This document shows, one piece after another, positions 1 to 5,883 of a DNA stretch of 6,386 nucleotides (position 1 is the stretch's first letter; the number at the start of each line of letters is the position of its first letter). Below the pieces are notes generated by a model. The model ran no database searches. It was not told where the DNA came from and was given only the letters and a program-made list of their open reading frames with translations. This DNA comes from an uncultured Actinotalea sp. (GTDB lineage Bacteria > Actinomycetota > Actinomycetes > Actinomycetales > Cellulomonadaceae): the NCBI RefSeq assembly GCF_946885855.1, contig NZ_CAMPHH010000196.1:1-6386 (forward strand), written 5' to 3'. The position numbers and the translations under genes were made by a program.

Positions 1-50
1 GAAAAGCGTCGTCCGTGTCGGTGGCCGGGGTGACACTGGTCCGGTGCTGA
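1..50 (+). CDS. possible 3' end of an upstream gene (partial)
   Basis: The frame beginning at base 3 is open from the window edge to a TGA at 48-50, with G or C at nearly every third codon position as in real genes of this genome. It would end seven bases inside the ABC operon start, suggesting coupling to an upstream gene. Only about 15 codons are visible (ending ...VTLVRC), far too few to recognise a family. The other two forward frames have poorer third-position GC over the same bases; one of them stops at 31-33. This may equally be plain upstream DNA. Confidence 0.25.
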   Translation, partial: KASSVSVAGVTLVRC

Positions 51-1774
51 TCCAGGTCCTGCGTGAGCGCACCCGGCCCTACCTGGCCCTGGTCGCCGTC
101 GTCGCGGTCCTGCAGCTGGTCCAGGCGGTCGCGAACCTCTCCCTGCCCAGCCTCAACGCGGACCTCATCGACGAGGGGATCGCGCAGGGTGACGTCGGGC
201 GGATCCTCGAGGTCGGTGGCGTCATGCTCGTCGTCACCGCGGTGCAGGTGGTCTGCGCCATCGGTGCCGTCTACGCCGGCGCGCGCGTCGCGATGTCGGT
301 GGGGCGGGACCTGCGCGGCGCCGTCTTCGACCACGTCCAGACGTTCTCCGCACGCGAGGTCGGCCGGTTCGGCGCGCCGTCCCTCATCACCCGGACGACG
401 AACGACGTCAGCCAGGTGCAGCTCGTCGTCTACCTCGGGCTCACCATCATGATCGCGGCGCCGGTCATGATGGTCGGCGGTGTGGTCATGGCCCTGCGCG
501 AGGACGTGCAGCTCTCCGCGCTGCTGCTCGTCGTCGTCCCGCTGCTCGGCGCGGTGCTCGCCGTCGCCGTCGTCCGGATGCGCCCGCTCTTCCGGGCGAT
601 GCAGACGCGACTGGACGCGATCAACCGGGTGCTGCGCGAGCAGATCACCGGCATGCGCGTGGTGCGCGCCTTCGTCCGCGAGGACCACGAACGGTCGCGC
701 TTCGACCGGGCGAGCACCGAGCTCATGGACGTCGCCGTCGGAGCGGGCCGGATCATGGCGCTGACCTTCCCGACCGTGTTCCTCGTCCTCAACGTCTCCA
801 GCGTCGCGGTGATCTGGTTCGGCGGGCAGCGGATCGACGACGGCTCGATGCAGGTCGGCTCGATGGTGGCGTTCCTCAGCTACCTCATGCAGATCCTCAT
901 GAGCGTGATGATGGCCGTGATGATGGTCATGGTCATCCCGCGGGCCGAGGTCTCCGCCGAGCGCATCACCGAGGTCCTCGGCACGGCCAGCACGGTGGTC
1001 CCGGCCGCCGCGCCCGTCCGGCCGGCCGCGCTGCGCGGCGAGGTCGAGCTGCGCGACGTGGAGTTCCGCTACCCCGGCGCCGCCGCACCGGTGCTGCGCC
1101 GGGTGAGCCTGCGCGCGCGGCCGGGGCAGACGACGGCGGTCATCGGCTCGACGGGGTCCGGCAAGACGACGCTCCTGCAGATGCTGCCGCGCCTGCAGGA
1201 CCCGACCTCCGGCGCGGTCCTGCTCGACGGCGTCGACCTGCGGGACCTCGAGCTCGAGACCGTGTGGGGGGCGATGGGCCTCGTCCCGCAGAAGGCGTTC
1301 CTCTTCTCCGGCACCGTCGCCTCGAACCTGCGCGACGGCCGCGAGGACGCCGACGACACCGCGCTGTGGCACGCCCTCGAGGTGGCCCAGGCGGCGGACT
1401 TCGTCCGCGAGATGGGCGGGCTCGCCGCGGAGATCACCCAGGGCGGCACGAACGTCTCCGGCGGGCAGCGCCAGCGGCTGTCCATCGCGCGCGCCCTGGT
1501 GCGGCGGCCCCGGGTCTACCTCTTCGACGACGCCTTCTCGGCACTGGACGTCGCGACCGACGCCGCGCTGCGGGCGGCACTCGTGCCGGAGACCCGGGAC
1601 GCGACGGTGATCGTCGTGGCCCAGCGGGTCAGCACCATCCGGCACGCCGACAGGATCGTCGTCCTCGACGAGGGCGTCGTCGTGGGCGAGGGCACGCACC
1701 ACGAGCTCATGGAGACCAACGCGACGTACCGGGAGATCGTGCTGTCCCAGGTGACCGTCGAGGAGGCGGCGTGA
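44..1774 (+). CDS. ABC exporter half-transporter, subunit A (degenerate ATP site)
   Basis: This 576-residue protein is a type IV ABC exporter half-transporter of the inner membrane. Six hydrophobic helices lie at about 12-33, 55-80, 128-150, 156-178, 236-260 and 271-298, followed by the ATPase domain from about 331. Visible motifs are Walker A G368-T375 (GSTGSGKT), Q-loop Q416, signature VSGGQ 471-475, Walker B 491-495 and a D-loop SALD at 499-502. The residue after the Walker B Asp is Asp496 instead of the catalytic Glu, and the H-loop position is Gln527 instead of His, so its own Walker site should hydrolyse ATP poorly. Length and N-terminus (MLIxxLR... then a SLNADLIDEG-like motif) match the first subunit of actinobacterial two-gene exporters such as Rv1273c. 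The GTG start is chosen because it gives that N-terminus and because third-position GC bias in this frame fades upstream, although the frame is open to the window edge. No good Shine-Dalgarno is seen. The gene overlaps the next by four bases. Drug or lipid export is typical for relatives; the substrate here is unknown. Confidence 0.93.
   Translation: MLIQVLRERTRPYLALVAVVAVLQLVQAVANLSLPSLNADLIDEGIAQGDVGRILEVGGVMLVVTAVQVVCAIGAVYAGARVAMSVGRDLRGAVFDHVQTFSAREVGRFGAPSLITRTTNDVSQVQLVVYLGLTIMIAAPVMMVGGVVMALREDVQLSALLLVVVPLLGAVLAVAVVRMRPLFRAMQTRLDAINRVLREQITGMRVVRAFVREDHERSRFDRASTELMDVAVGAGRIMALTFPTVFLVLNVSSVAVIWFGGQRIDDGSMQVGSMVAFLSYLMQILMSVMMAVMMVMVIPRAEVSAERITEVLGTASTVVPAAAPVRPAALRGEVELRDVEFRYPGAAAPVLRRVSLRARPGQTTAVIGSTGSGKTTLLQMLPRLQDPTSGAVLLDGVDLRDLELETVWGAMGLVPQKAFLFSGTVASNLRDGREDADDTALWHALEVAQAADFVREMGGLAAEITQGGTNVSGGQRQRLSIARALVRRPRVYLFDDAFSALDVATDAALRAALVPETRDATVIVVAQRVSTIRHADRIVVLDEGVVVGEGTHHELMETNATYREIVLSQVTVEEAA
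1761..1766 (+). promoter_or_regulatory. ribosome binding site of ABC subunit B
   Basis: A perfect AGGAGG lies inside the last codons of subunit A, four bases before the GTG start at 1771. The spacing is short but usable. With the GTGA overlap it fixes the start of subunit B and implies translational coupling that keeps the two subunits in balance. Confidence 0.75.
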
Positions 1775-3843
1775 GCGCCCCGGCCCGTCCCGGGCCCGAC
1801 CGGCCGCCGACCGGCGCACCCGCGCCCGCCGCCGGTGGACGGCCCGCACCGCCGGCGGGCGGAGGGCCGGTGCCGCCGGCGGGGGGCCGGCCGATGGGCC
1901 ACGGGCCGATGGCCGCCACGATGCCCACGGCCAAGGCCATGGACTTCCGCGGGTCGCTGCGGCGGCTGCTGCGCGTGCTGGCGCCCGAGCGCGGCCGGCT
2001 CGCGGTCGTCGGCCTGCTCACGGTCGGGTCGGTCGCCGCGATGGTCGCCGGGCCGTACGTGCTCGGCCGTGCGACCGACGTCATCTTCTCCGGTGTCCTC
2101 GGCCGGCAGCTGCCCGCGGGGGTGACCCAGGCGGAGGTGGTCGCGTCGCTGGAGGCCGCGGGGCAGGACGAGCTCGCCGCCATCGCGGCGGCGGCACCGG
2201 GCCTGGTCCCGGGCGAGGGCATCGACTTCGGGGCGCTCGGCACCGTCCTGCTGGTCGCCCTGGCCCTCTACGCCGGGGCGTGGGCGCTCGGGTGGCTGCA
2301 GGGCCGGATCACCACGGACGTCGTGCAGCGCACCGTCTTCGGGCTGCGCCGGGACGTGCAGGCCAAGCTCGACCGGCTCCCCCTGGCGGAGGTCGACCGG
2401 CGGGCCCGCGGCGACCTGCTGTCCCGGGTCACCAACGACGTCGACAACCTCGCCCAGACGCTCCAGCAGACGCTCAGCCAGCTCGTGCAGGCGGTCCTGA
2501 CGGTCCTCGGCGTCCTGGGGATGATGTTCTGGATCTCCCCGCTGCTGGCCCTCGTCGCCCTCGTCACCGTCCCGGCGGCGGGGGTCGTCACGGCGCTCAT
2601 CGCGAAGCGCGCCCAGCCGCAGTTCGTCCAGCAGTGGGCCCGGACCGGCACGCTCAACGGGCACGTCGAGGAGATGTACACCGGGCACGCCCTGGTCAAG
2701 GTCTTCGGGCGGCAGCGCGCGGCGTCCGCGCGGTTCCACGAGGAGAACGCGGGCCTGTACGAGGCGGCGTTCCGGGCGAGCATGATCTCCGGCCTCATCC
2801 AGCCGGCGATGATGTTCCTGTCCAACCTGTCCTTCGTGGCGATCGCCGTCGTGGGCGGGCTCCGCGTCGCCGCGGGGGCGATCACGCTCGGCGACGTGCA
2901 GGCCTTCATCCAGTACTCGCGCCAGTTCACGCAGCCGATCACCCAGATCGCGTCGATGATGAACCTGCTGCAGTCCGGGGTCGCGAGCTTCGAGCGCGTC
3001 GTCGAGGTCCTCGACGCCCCCGAGCAGTCCCCGGACCCGGCGGCGCCGGCCGCGGCGGCCGCGGCGGCTCTTGCCGGTGACGCAGCTCGGCGCGCCCGCG
3101 GCCGGGTCACCTTCGAGCACGTCGCGTTCCGCTACGAGCCGGACACCCCGCTCATCGACGACCTCTCCCTCGCGGTCGAGCCGGGACGCACAGTCGCGAT
3201 CGTCGGCCCGACCGGTGCCGGCAAGACGACGCTGGTCAACCTCCTGCTGCGGTTCTACGAGATCGACGGCGGGCGGATCACGCTCGACGGCGTGGACACC
3301 CGCGACCTGTCGCGCGCGGCGCTGCGCCGCCACGTGGGCATGGTGCTGCAGGACACGTGGCTCTTCGGCGGGACGATCGCCGAGAACATCGCCTACGGTC
3401 GCCCCCGCGCCACCGACGAGGACGTCCTCGAGGCGGCCCGGGTGGCACACGTCGACCACGTCGTGCAGGCGCTGCCCGACGGCTACGACACGGTGGTCGA
3501 CGAGGAGGCGGGCAACCTCAGCGCCGGGGAGAAGCAGCTCATCACCATCGCGCGGGCCTTCCTCGCCGACCCGTCGATCCTCGTCCTGGACGAGGCGACC
3601 TCGTCGGTCGACACCCGCACCGAGGTGCTCGTCCAGCAGGCCATGGCGCGGCTGCGCCGCGACCGGACGTCCTTCGTCATCGCGCACCGCCTGTCGACGA
3701 TCCGCGACGCGGACACGATCCTCGTGATGGAGCGGGGCGCGATCGTCGAGCAGGGCAGCCACGACGAGCTGCTCGCCGCCGACGGCCCCTACGCGGCCCT
3801 GTACCGCAGCCAGTTCGCCGCCGCAGCGGCGCCGGCGGACTGA
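1771..3843 (+). CDS. ABC exporter half-transporter, subunit B (consensus ATP site)
   Basis: This 690-residue membrane protein is the partner of subunit A. A Pro/Gly/Ala-rich, presumably disordered N-terminus (1-55) leads to a DFRGSLRRLL-like segment, then membrane helices at about 76-98, 155-178, 234-254, 257-277, 338-364 and 371-391, an Ala-rich linker (about 416-442) and the ATPase domain. Motifs: Walker A G479-T486, Q-loop Q527, Walker B ILVLD 603-607 with catalytic Glu608, D-loop SSVD 611-614, and H-loop His639. The signature is LSAGE (583-587) instead of LSGGQ. Since each composite ATP site uses one subunit's Walker motifs and the other's signature, the odd LSAGE falls in the same site as subunit A's missing Glu and His. 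An insertion of about 45 residues separates helices 1 and 2 (about 107-150), on the outer face of the membrane. The frame is open far upstream (to 1264), but the GTG at 1771 overlaps the previous stop and has an AGGAGG, so the longer form is rejected. Relatives such as Rv1272c have the same layout. The exported substrate is unknown. Confidence 0.93.
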   Translation: MSAPARPGPDRPPTGAPAPAAGGRPAPPAGGGPVPPAGGRPMGHGPMAATMPTAKAMDFRGSLRRLLRVLAPERGRLAVVGLLTVGSVAAMVAGPYVLGRATDVIFSGVLGRQLPAGVTQAEVVASLEAAGQDELAAIAAAAPGLVPGEGIDFGALGTVLLVALALYAGAWALGWLQGRITTDVVQRTVFGLRRDVQAKLDRLPLAEVDRRARGDLLSRVTNDVDNLAQTLQQTLSQLVQAVLTVLGVLGMMFWISPLLALVALVTVPAAGVVTALIAKRAQPQFVQQWARTGTLNGHVEEMYTGHALVKVFGRQRAASARFHEENAGLYEAAFRASMISGLIQPAMMFLSNLSFVAIAVVGGLRVAAGAITLGDVQAFIQYSRQFTQPITQIASMMNLLQSGVASFERVVEVLDAPEQSPDPAAPAAAAAAALAGDAARRARGRVTFEHVAFRYEPDTPLIDDLSLAVEPGRTVAIVGPTGAGKTTLVNLLLRFYEIDGGRITLDGVDTRDLSRAALRRHVGMVLQDTWLFGGTIAENIAYGRPRATDEDVLEAARVAHVDHVVQALPDGYDTVVDEEAGNLSAGEKQLITIARAFLADPSILVLDEATSSVDTRTEVLVQQAMARLRRDRTSFVIAHRLSTIRDADTILVMERGAIVEQGSHDELLAADGPYAALYRSQFAAAAAPAD
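1843..1890 (+). repeat. duplicated Pro/Gly-rich octapeptide unit
   Basis: Two adjacent 24-base units encode PAPPAGGG and PVPPAGGR in the N-terminal tail of subunit B (residues 25-40). The central stretch of each unit is almost identical at DNA level. This fits a low-complexity cytoplasmic tail that grows and shrinks by slippage; no function is claimed. Confidence 0.6.
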
Positions 3844-3885
3844 CCGTCGGGTCCGACCGCACAGGCACGGCCGGCTGCTGCGGGC

Positions 3886-5232
3886 TCAGCGGTCCAGCAG
3901 ACCCCCGCCGACCCACGTCCGGATCGCCGCGGCGTCCTGCGGCGTGAGGTCCATGCGCGCGCCGCGGCACAGCCCGACGACGTTGTCCGCCCACGTCTGG
4001 GCGATGACGCGCGCGTCCGGCCGGGCCGACAGGTCCAGCCCGGCGTACAGGACGCCCGCGATCACGGTGTTGACCGAGGCCTTGCCGATGGCCTCCCCGG
4101 CCGCCTGGCACGCGTCCCGCACCCGGCGGGCCGTCTCCGGCCGCTCGAACGGGTGCGCGGCGACGTCGTCGGCGAGCGCCGTCAGCAGCGCACGGTAGCG
4201 CTCGGTCGGCAGGTTCGGGATCTCGGTCACCTCGACGACCTGGCGCTGCAGCGGCGGGAGGTCCACGCCACCGGCGCCGGGGAGGTCCGCCTCGCTGAAC
4301 CGGGCCGGGTCCCACACGAAGCCGGCCGCGGCGGCGACCTCCGGGACCGTGGCCGACAGCCAGCCGAAGAAGCCCCCGGTCCCCTCCCAGCCGGTCGTGG
4401 CGAGCTGCGGGTCGGCCTTCTGCGCCGCCTGGGCCAGCGAGCCGCCGTTGACGGGCCGGTCGGCCTTGCGGACCTGCCGCAGGACGACGGCGCGCGCCGG
4501 GCTCGCTGCCCCGGCGTCGTCGGCCCCGGCGCCGGCTGCGGCCGTGCCCCGGGAGTCCCGGCGTCGCCCGCCGGCCCCCGCGGCCGCCGCGGCGGGTCCC
4601 GTGCCTGCCGGGCCGGCGGCACCCGCTGCCCCGGACGACGCCACGGAGCCGGCGGCACCGACGGCCACGACGGCGGTGTCCTCGTAGCGCTCGGGGGCTG
4701 CCGGAAGGACGAGGTCCGTGAGCGCGTCCGCCGTGATGACGGTGTCGGCCACCGCCCGGTACGCGCTCGCCGCGGGACTCGCCGTGATGATCGTGACCCG
4801 GCGGTCGGCAGCCCGGAAGCGGTGCGCGAGCGGCGTGAAGTCGGCGTCCGCGGAGACGATGACGAACTCGTCGTAGTACGTCGACGCCGCGAGCGCGTCC
4901 ACCGCGTCGAGGACGAGGTTGATGTCGGCGCTGCTCTTGCCCTGCTGCGTGAGGGACGGGCAGTCCACCACGCTGAAGCCGGCCCGCGTGAAGTTCGGCC
5001 GGAACTGGGAGAAGACCGACGGGTTGAGGTAGCACGCCCGGACGAGGAAGCGGCGCGAGAAGTCGCCGTCGTCGTCCGAGCCGCTCTCCAGGCCGGACAG
5101 CCAGTGACCCGGGTGCGTGGCGAAGGCCTCCGCCGCGGCGGGGTCGAGCCGCTGCAGGCCGATGTAGACGTTGTCGAAGTCGACGAACAGCGCGCAGCGC
5201 AGCCGGCGGGAGGCAGGGTCCGTGGTGGTCAC
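3886..5232 (-). CDS. NYN-domain (PIN-like) putative ribonuclease with OST-HTH/LOTUS-like domain
   Basis: This 448-residue protein is predicted to be soluble and cytoplasmic. Residues 11-177 form an NYN domain: a first strand ending in VDFDN (Asp18, Asp20, Asn21), then KSSADINLVLD (99-109, with Asp103 and Asp109), then VIVSADADFTPL (124-135, with Asp129 and Asp131). These acidic residues form the metal site of PIN/NYN nucleases and all are present, so RNA cleavage activity is plausible. An Ala/Gly-rich linker (about 181-245) leads to a region (about 244-315) that looks like an OST-HTH/LOTUS RNA-binding winged helix. A helical region (about 330-448) follows that I cannot assign with confidence. 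The natural RNA target is unknown. The GTG start is the first that still keeps the whole NYN strand while clearing the divergent gene. The open frame runs on to 5517, but that would cross the neighbour's start. GTG at 5250 is an alternative. No clear Shine-Dalgarno precedes either. The gene converges on the ABC operon with a 42-base gap. Confidence 0.85.
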   Translation of the reverse strand: MTTTDPASRRLRCALFVDFDNVYIGLQRLDPAAAEAFATHPGHWLSGLESGSDDDGDFSRRFLVRACYLNPSVFSQFRPNFTRAGFSVVDCPSLTQQGKSSADINLVLDAVDALAASTYYDEFVIVSADADFTPLAHRFRAADRRVTIITASPAASAYRAVADTVITADALTDLVLPAAPERYEDTAVVAVGAAGSVASSGAAGAAGPAGTGPAAAAAGAGGRRRDSRGTAAAGAGADDAGAASPARAVVLRQVRKADRPVNGGSLAQAAQKADPQLATTGWEGTGGFFGWLSATVPEVAAAAGFVWDPARFSEADLPGAGGVDLPPLQRQVVEVTEIPNLPTERYRALLTALADDVAAHPFERPETARRVRDACQAAGEAIGKASVNTVIAGVLYAGLDLSARPDARVIAQTWADNVVGLCRGARMDLTPQDAAAIRTWVGGGLLDR

Positions 5233-5238
5233 GGACCC
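5216..5238 (-). promoter_or_regulatory. perfect 9-bp hairpin/palindrome over the NYN start codon
   Basis: GGGTCCGTG (5216-5224) and CACGGACCC (5230-5238) are exact reverse complements separated by five bases. In the NYN-gene transcript the start GUG forms the last three bases of the 5' arm, and codons 3-6 form most of the loop-side and 3' arm, so the start would be held in a GC-rich stem. It could act at RNA level by limiting initiation, or at DNA level as a dyad operator. The structure is directly visible; the role is inferred. If translation actually starts at 5250, the hairpin would simply be inside the coding region. Confidence 0.5.
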
Positions 5239-5282
5239 ATGGTGGTGCACCCGTCGATCACCGACCACCACGCCGCCCCGGC

Positions 5283-5324
5283 GTGGCGTCCGGGCCGCCG
5301 TGCGAGGGCACGGCCGGACGCCGC
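5283..5324. repeat. long bulged inverted repeat in divergent intergenic region
   Basis: Between the divergent NYN and oxidase-like genes there is an outer stem of GGCGTCCG (5285-5292) with CGGACGCC (5315-5322), extendable by one wobble and one GC pair to 5283/5324. An inner stem GCCGTGC (5297-5303) pairs with GCACGGC (5308-5314) around a GAGG tetraloop. Four bases (5293-5296) bulge on one side. The total is 15-17 stacked pairs, the strongest fold I find in the window. No T-run follows on either strand. It could be a leader structure of the NYN transcript, a protein-binding site, or a terminator-like element. Confidence 0.55.
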
Positions 5325-5340
5325 CAGCGACGGAGGTCCC

Positions 5341-5369
5341 GGTCGCACGCGCCGTCGGCCGCCTACCGT
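5341..5369 (+). promoter_or_regulatory. tentative promoter of the oxidase-like gene
   Basis: TACCGT at 5364-5369 fits the actinobacterial -10 pattern TANNNT and lies 15 bases ahead of the ribosome binding site. The region 17 bases further upstream (5341-5346, GGTCGC) is a poor -35 match. In DNA this GC-rich a single TANNNT is weak evidence. No better candidate was seen in the 163-base divergent region for either gene. Confidence 0.2.
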
Positions 5370-5383
5370 GGGAGGGACGACCC

Positions 5384-5389
5384 GGGAGG
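5384..5389 (+). promoter_or_regulatory. ribosome binding site of the oxidase-like gene
   Basis: GGGAGG lies six bases before the ATG at 5396. It decides the start, because the reading frame itself stays open back to 5171, into the divergent NYN gene. Confidence 0.75.
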
Positions 5390-5395
5390 TGCGCG

Positions 5396-5821
5396 ATGGA
5401 GCAGACGGACGCGGTGGTCCCCCTCACCGACGCGGAGGCGTGGGCCGTGCTGCGGGCGCAGGCGCTGGGGCGTCTGGCGTACCAGATCGCCGGTGACGTC
5501 TGGATCGTCCCGGTCAACTACGTCGTCCACCAGGACGCGGTGGTGTTCCGCACGGCGGAGGGCGGCAAGCTCTTCGGCACCACCGTGAACCGGCGGGTCG
5601 CGTTCGAGGTGGACGTGGTGGAGGCGGACCACGCGGTCAGCGTCGTGGTCCGTGGGACGGCGCGGCACCTGACGGGGATCGCGGCGGACGAGGCCGAGGC
5701 CCTGCCCCTGCGGCCGTGGGTCGGCACGGAGAAGCTCGAGTTCGTCGCGATCACGGCGGACGAGGTCACCGGTCGGCGGTTCCGTCTCGAGGTCCCGGGA
5801 GCGGACGAGCCGAGCATCTGA
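5396..5821 (+). CDS. pyridoxamine 5'-phosphate oxidase family protein (split-barrel flavin type)
   Basis: This 141-residue protein fits the small FMN-binding split-barrel group (the Pyridox_ox_2-like branch). Family hallmarks in order are LGRLAY (24-29), the strand VWIVPVNYVV (35-44), VVFRTAEGGKL (49-59), NRRVAFEVD (65-73), the VRGTAR strand (85-90), a Trp108 region, and a C-terminal ITADEVTGRRF (119-129). The length is normal for the group and the domain looks complete. Relatives are thought to bind FMN, or sometimes F420 or other cofactors, as homodimers, and most have no proven substrate. It is not the vitamin B6 enzyme PdxH, which is longer. The start is set by an ATG with a GGGAGG six bases upstream. 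It is transcribed away from the NYN gene and ends at a stem-loop shared with the converging immunity-like gene. No signal peptide or membrane segment is seen. Confidence 0.85.
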   Translation: MEQTDAVVPLTDAEAWAVLRAQALGRLAYQIAGDVWIVPVNYVVHQDAVVFRTAEGGKLFGTTVNRRVAFEVDVVEADHAVSVVVRGTARHLTGIAADEAEALPLRPWVGTEKLEFVAITADEVTGRRFRLEVPGADEPSI

Positions 5822-5831
5822 CGCCGGGGCG

Positions 5832-5867
5832 ACCGGCTGCCACCCGGCGCACCTGCGCCCAGCCGGT
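5832..5867. terminator. nested stem-loop, probable bidirectional terminator
   Basis: ACCGGCTG (5832-5839) pairs with CAGCCGGT (5860-5867), and inside it GGCGC (5846-5850) pairs with GCGCC (5855-5859) around a four-base loop. Six bases (5840-5845) bulge on the left arm. It sits in the 62-base gap between two converging stop codons, the expected place for a shared terminator. There is no T-tract, which is common for actinobacterial terminators. Confidence 0.6.
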
Positions 5868-5883
5868 GGGACGTCCGCGCTCG

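Noticed and set aside
1264..1770. N-terminal extension of ABC subunit B in an open frame overlapping subunit A
   Set aside because: It reads across the motif-bearing ATPase domain of subunit A in another frame, giving an Arg/Gly-rich composition without domain. The GTG at 1771 has AGGAGG and a GTGA overlap.
1516..3762. Long minus-strand open frame antisense to the ABC genes (748 codons)
   Set aside because: Asp/Arg-rich composition with no recognisable motif; it is a GC-skew shadow of two clearly identified genes on the plus strand.
3844..3900. Terminator between the converging ABC operon and NYN gene
   Set aside because: Only short stems are found (GTCG/CGAC at 3846-3857; CTGCTG/CAGCAG at 3875-3900, the latter partly coding). 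Too weak to call, although some termination signal is expected here.
3677..5035. Long minus-strand open frame in another frame over the NYN gene
   Set aside because: Arg/Gly/Pro-rich shadow. The overlapping frame has the NYN motifs.
4153..5496. Plus-strand open frame of 447 codons antisense to the NYN gene
   Set aside because: Arg/Gly-rich shadow with no motif, running through the divergent intergenic region into the next gene.
5233..5517. N-terminal extension of the NYN protein to an upstream ATG
   Set aside because: It would overlap the ribosome site and first 120 bases of the divergent oxidase-like gene, and the residues are Arg/Thr/Pro-rich with no domain.
5396..5821. Vitamin B6 enzyme PdxH
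   Set aside because: The protein is too short and matches the small split-barrel branch; no PLP pathway neighbours are present.
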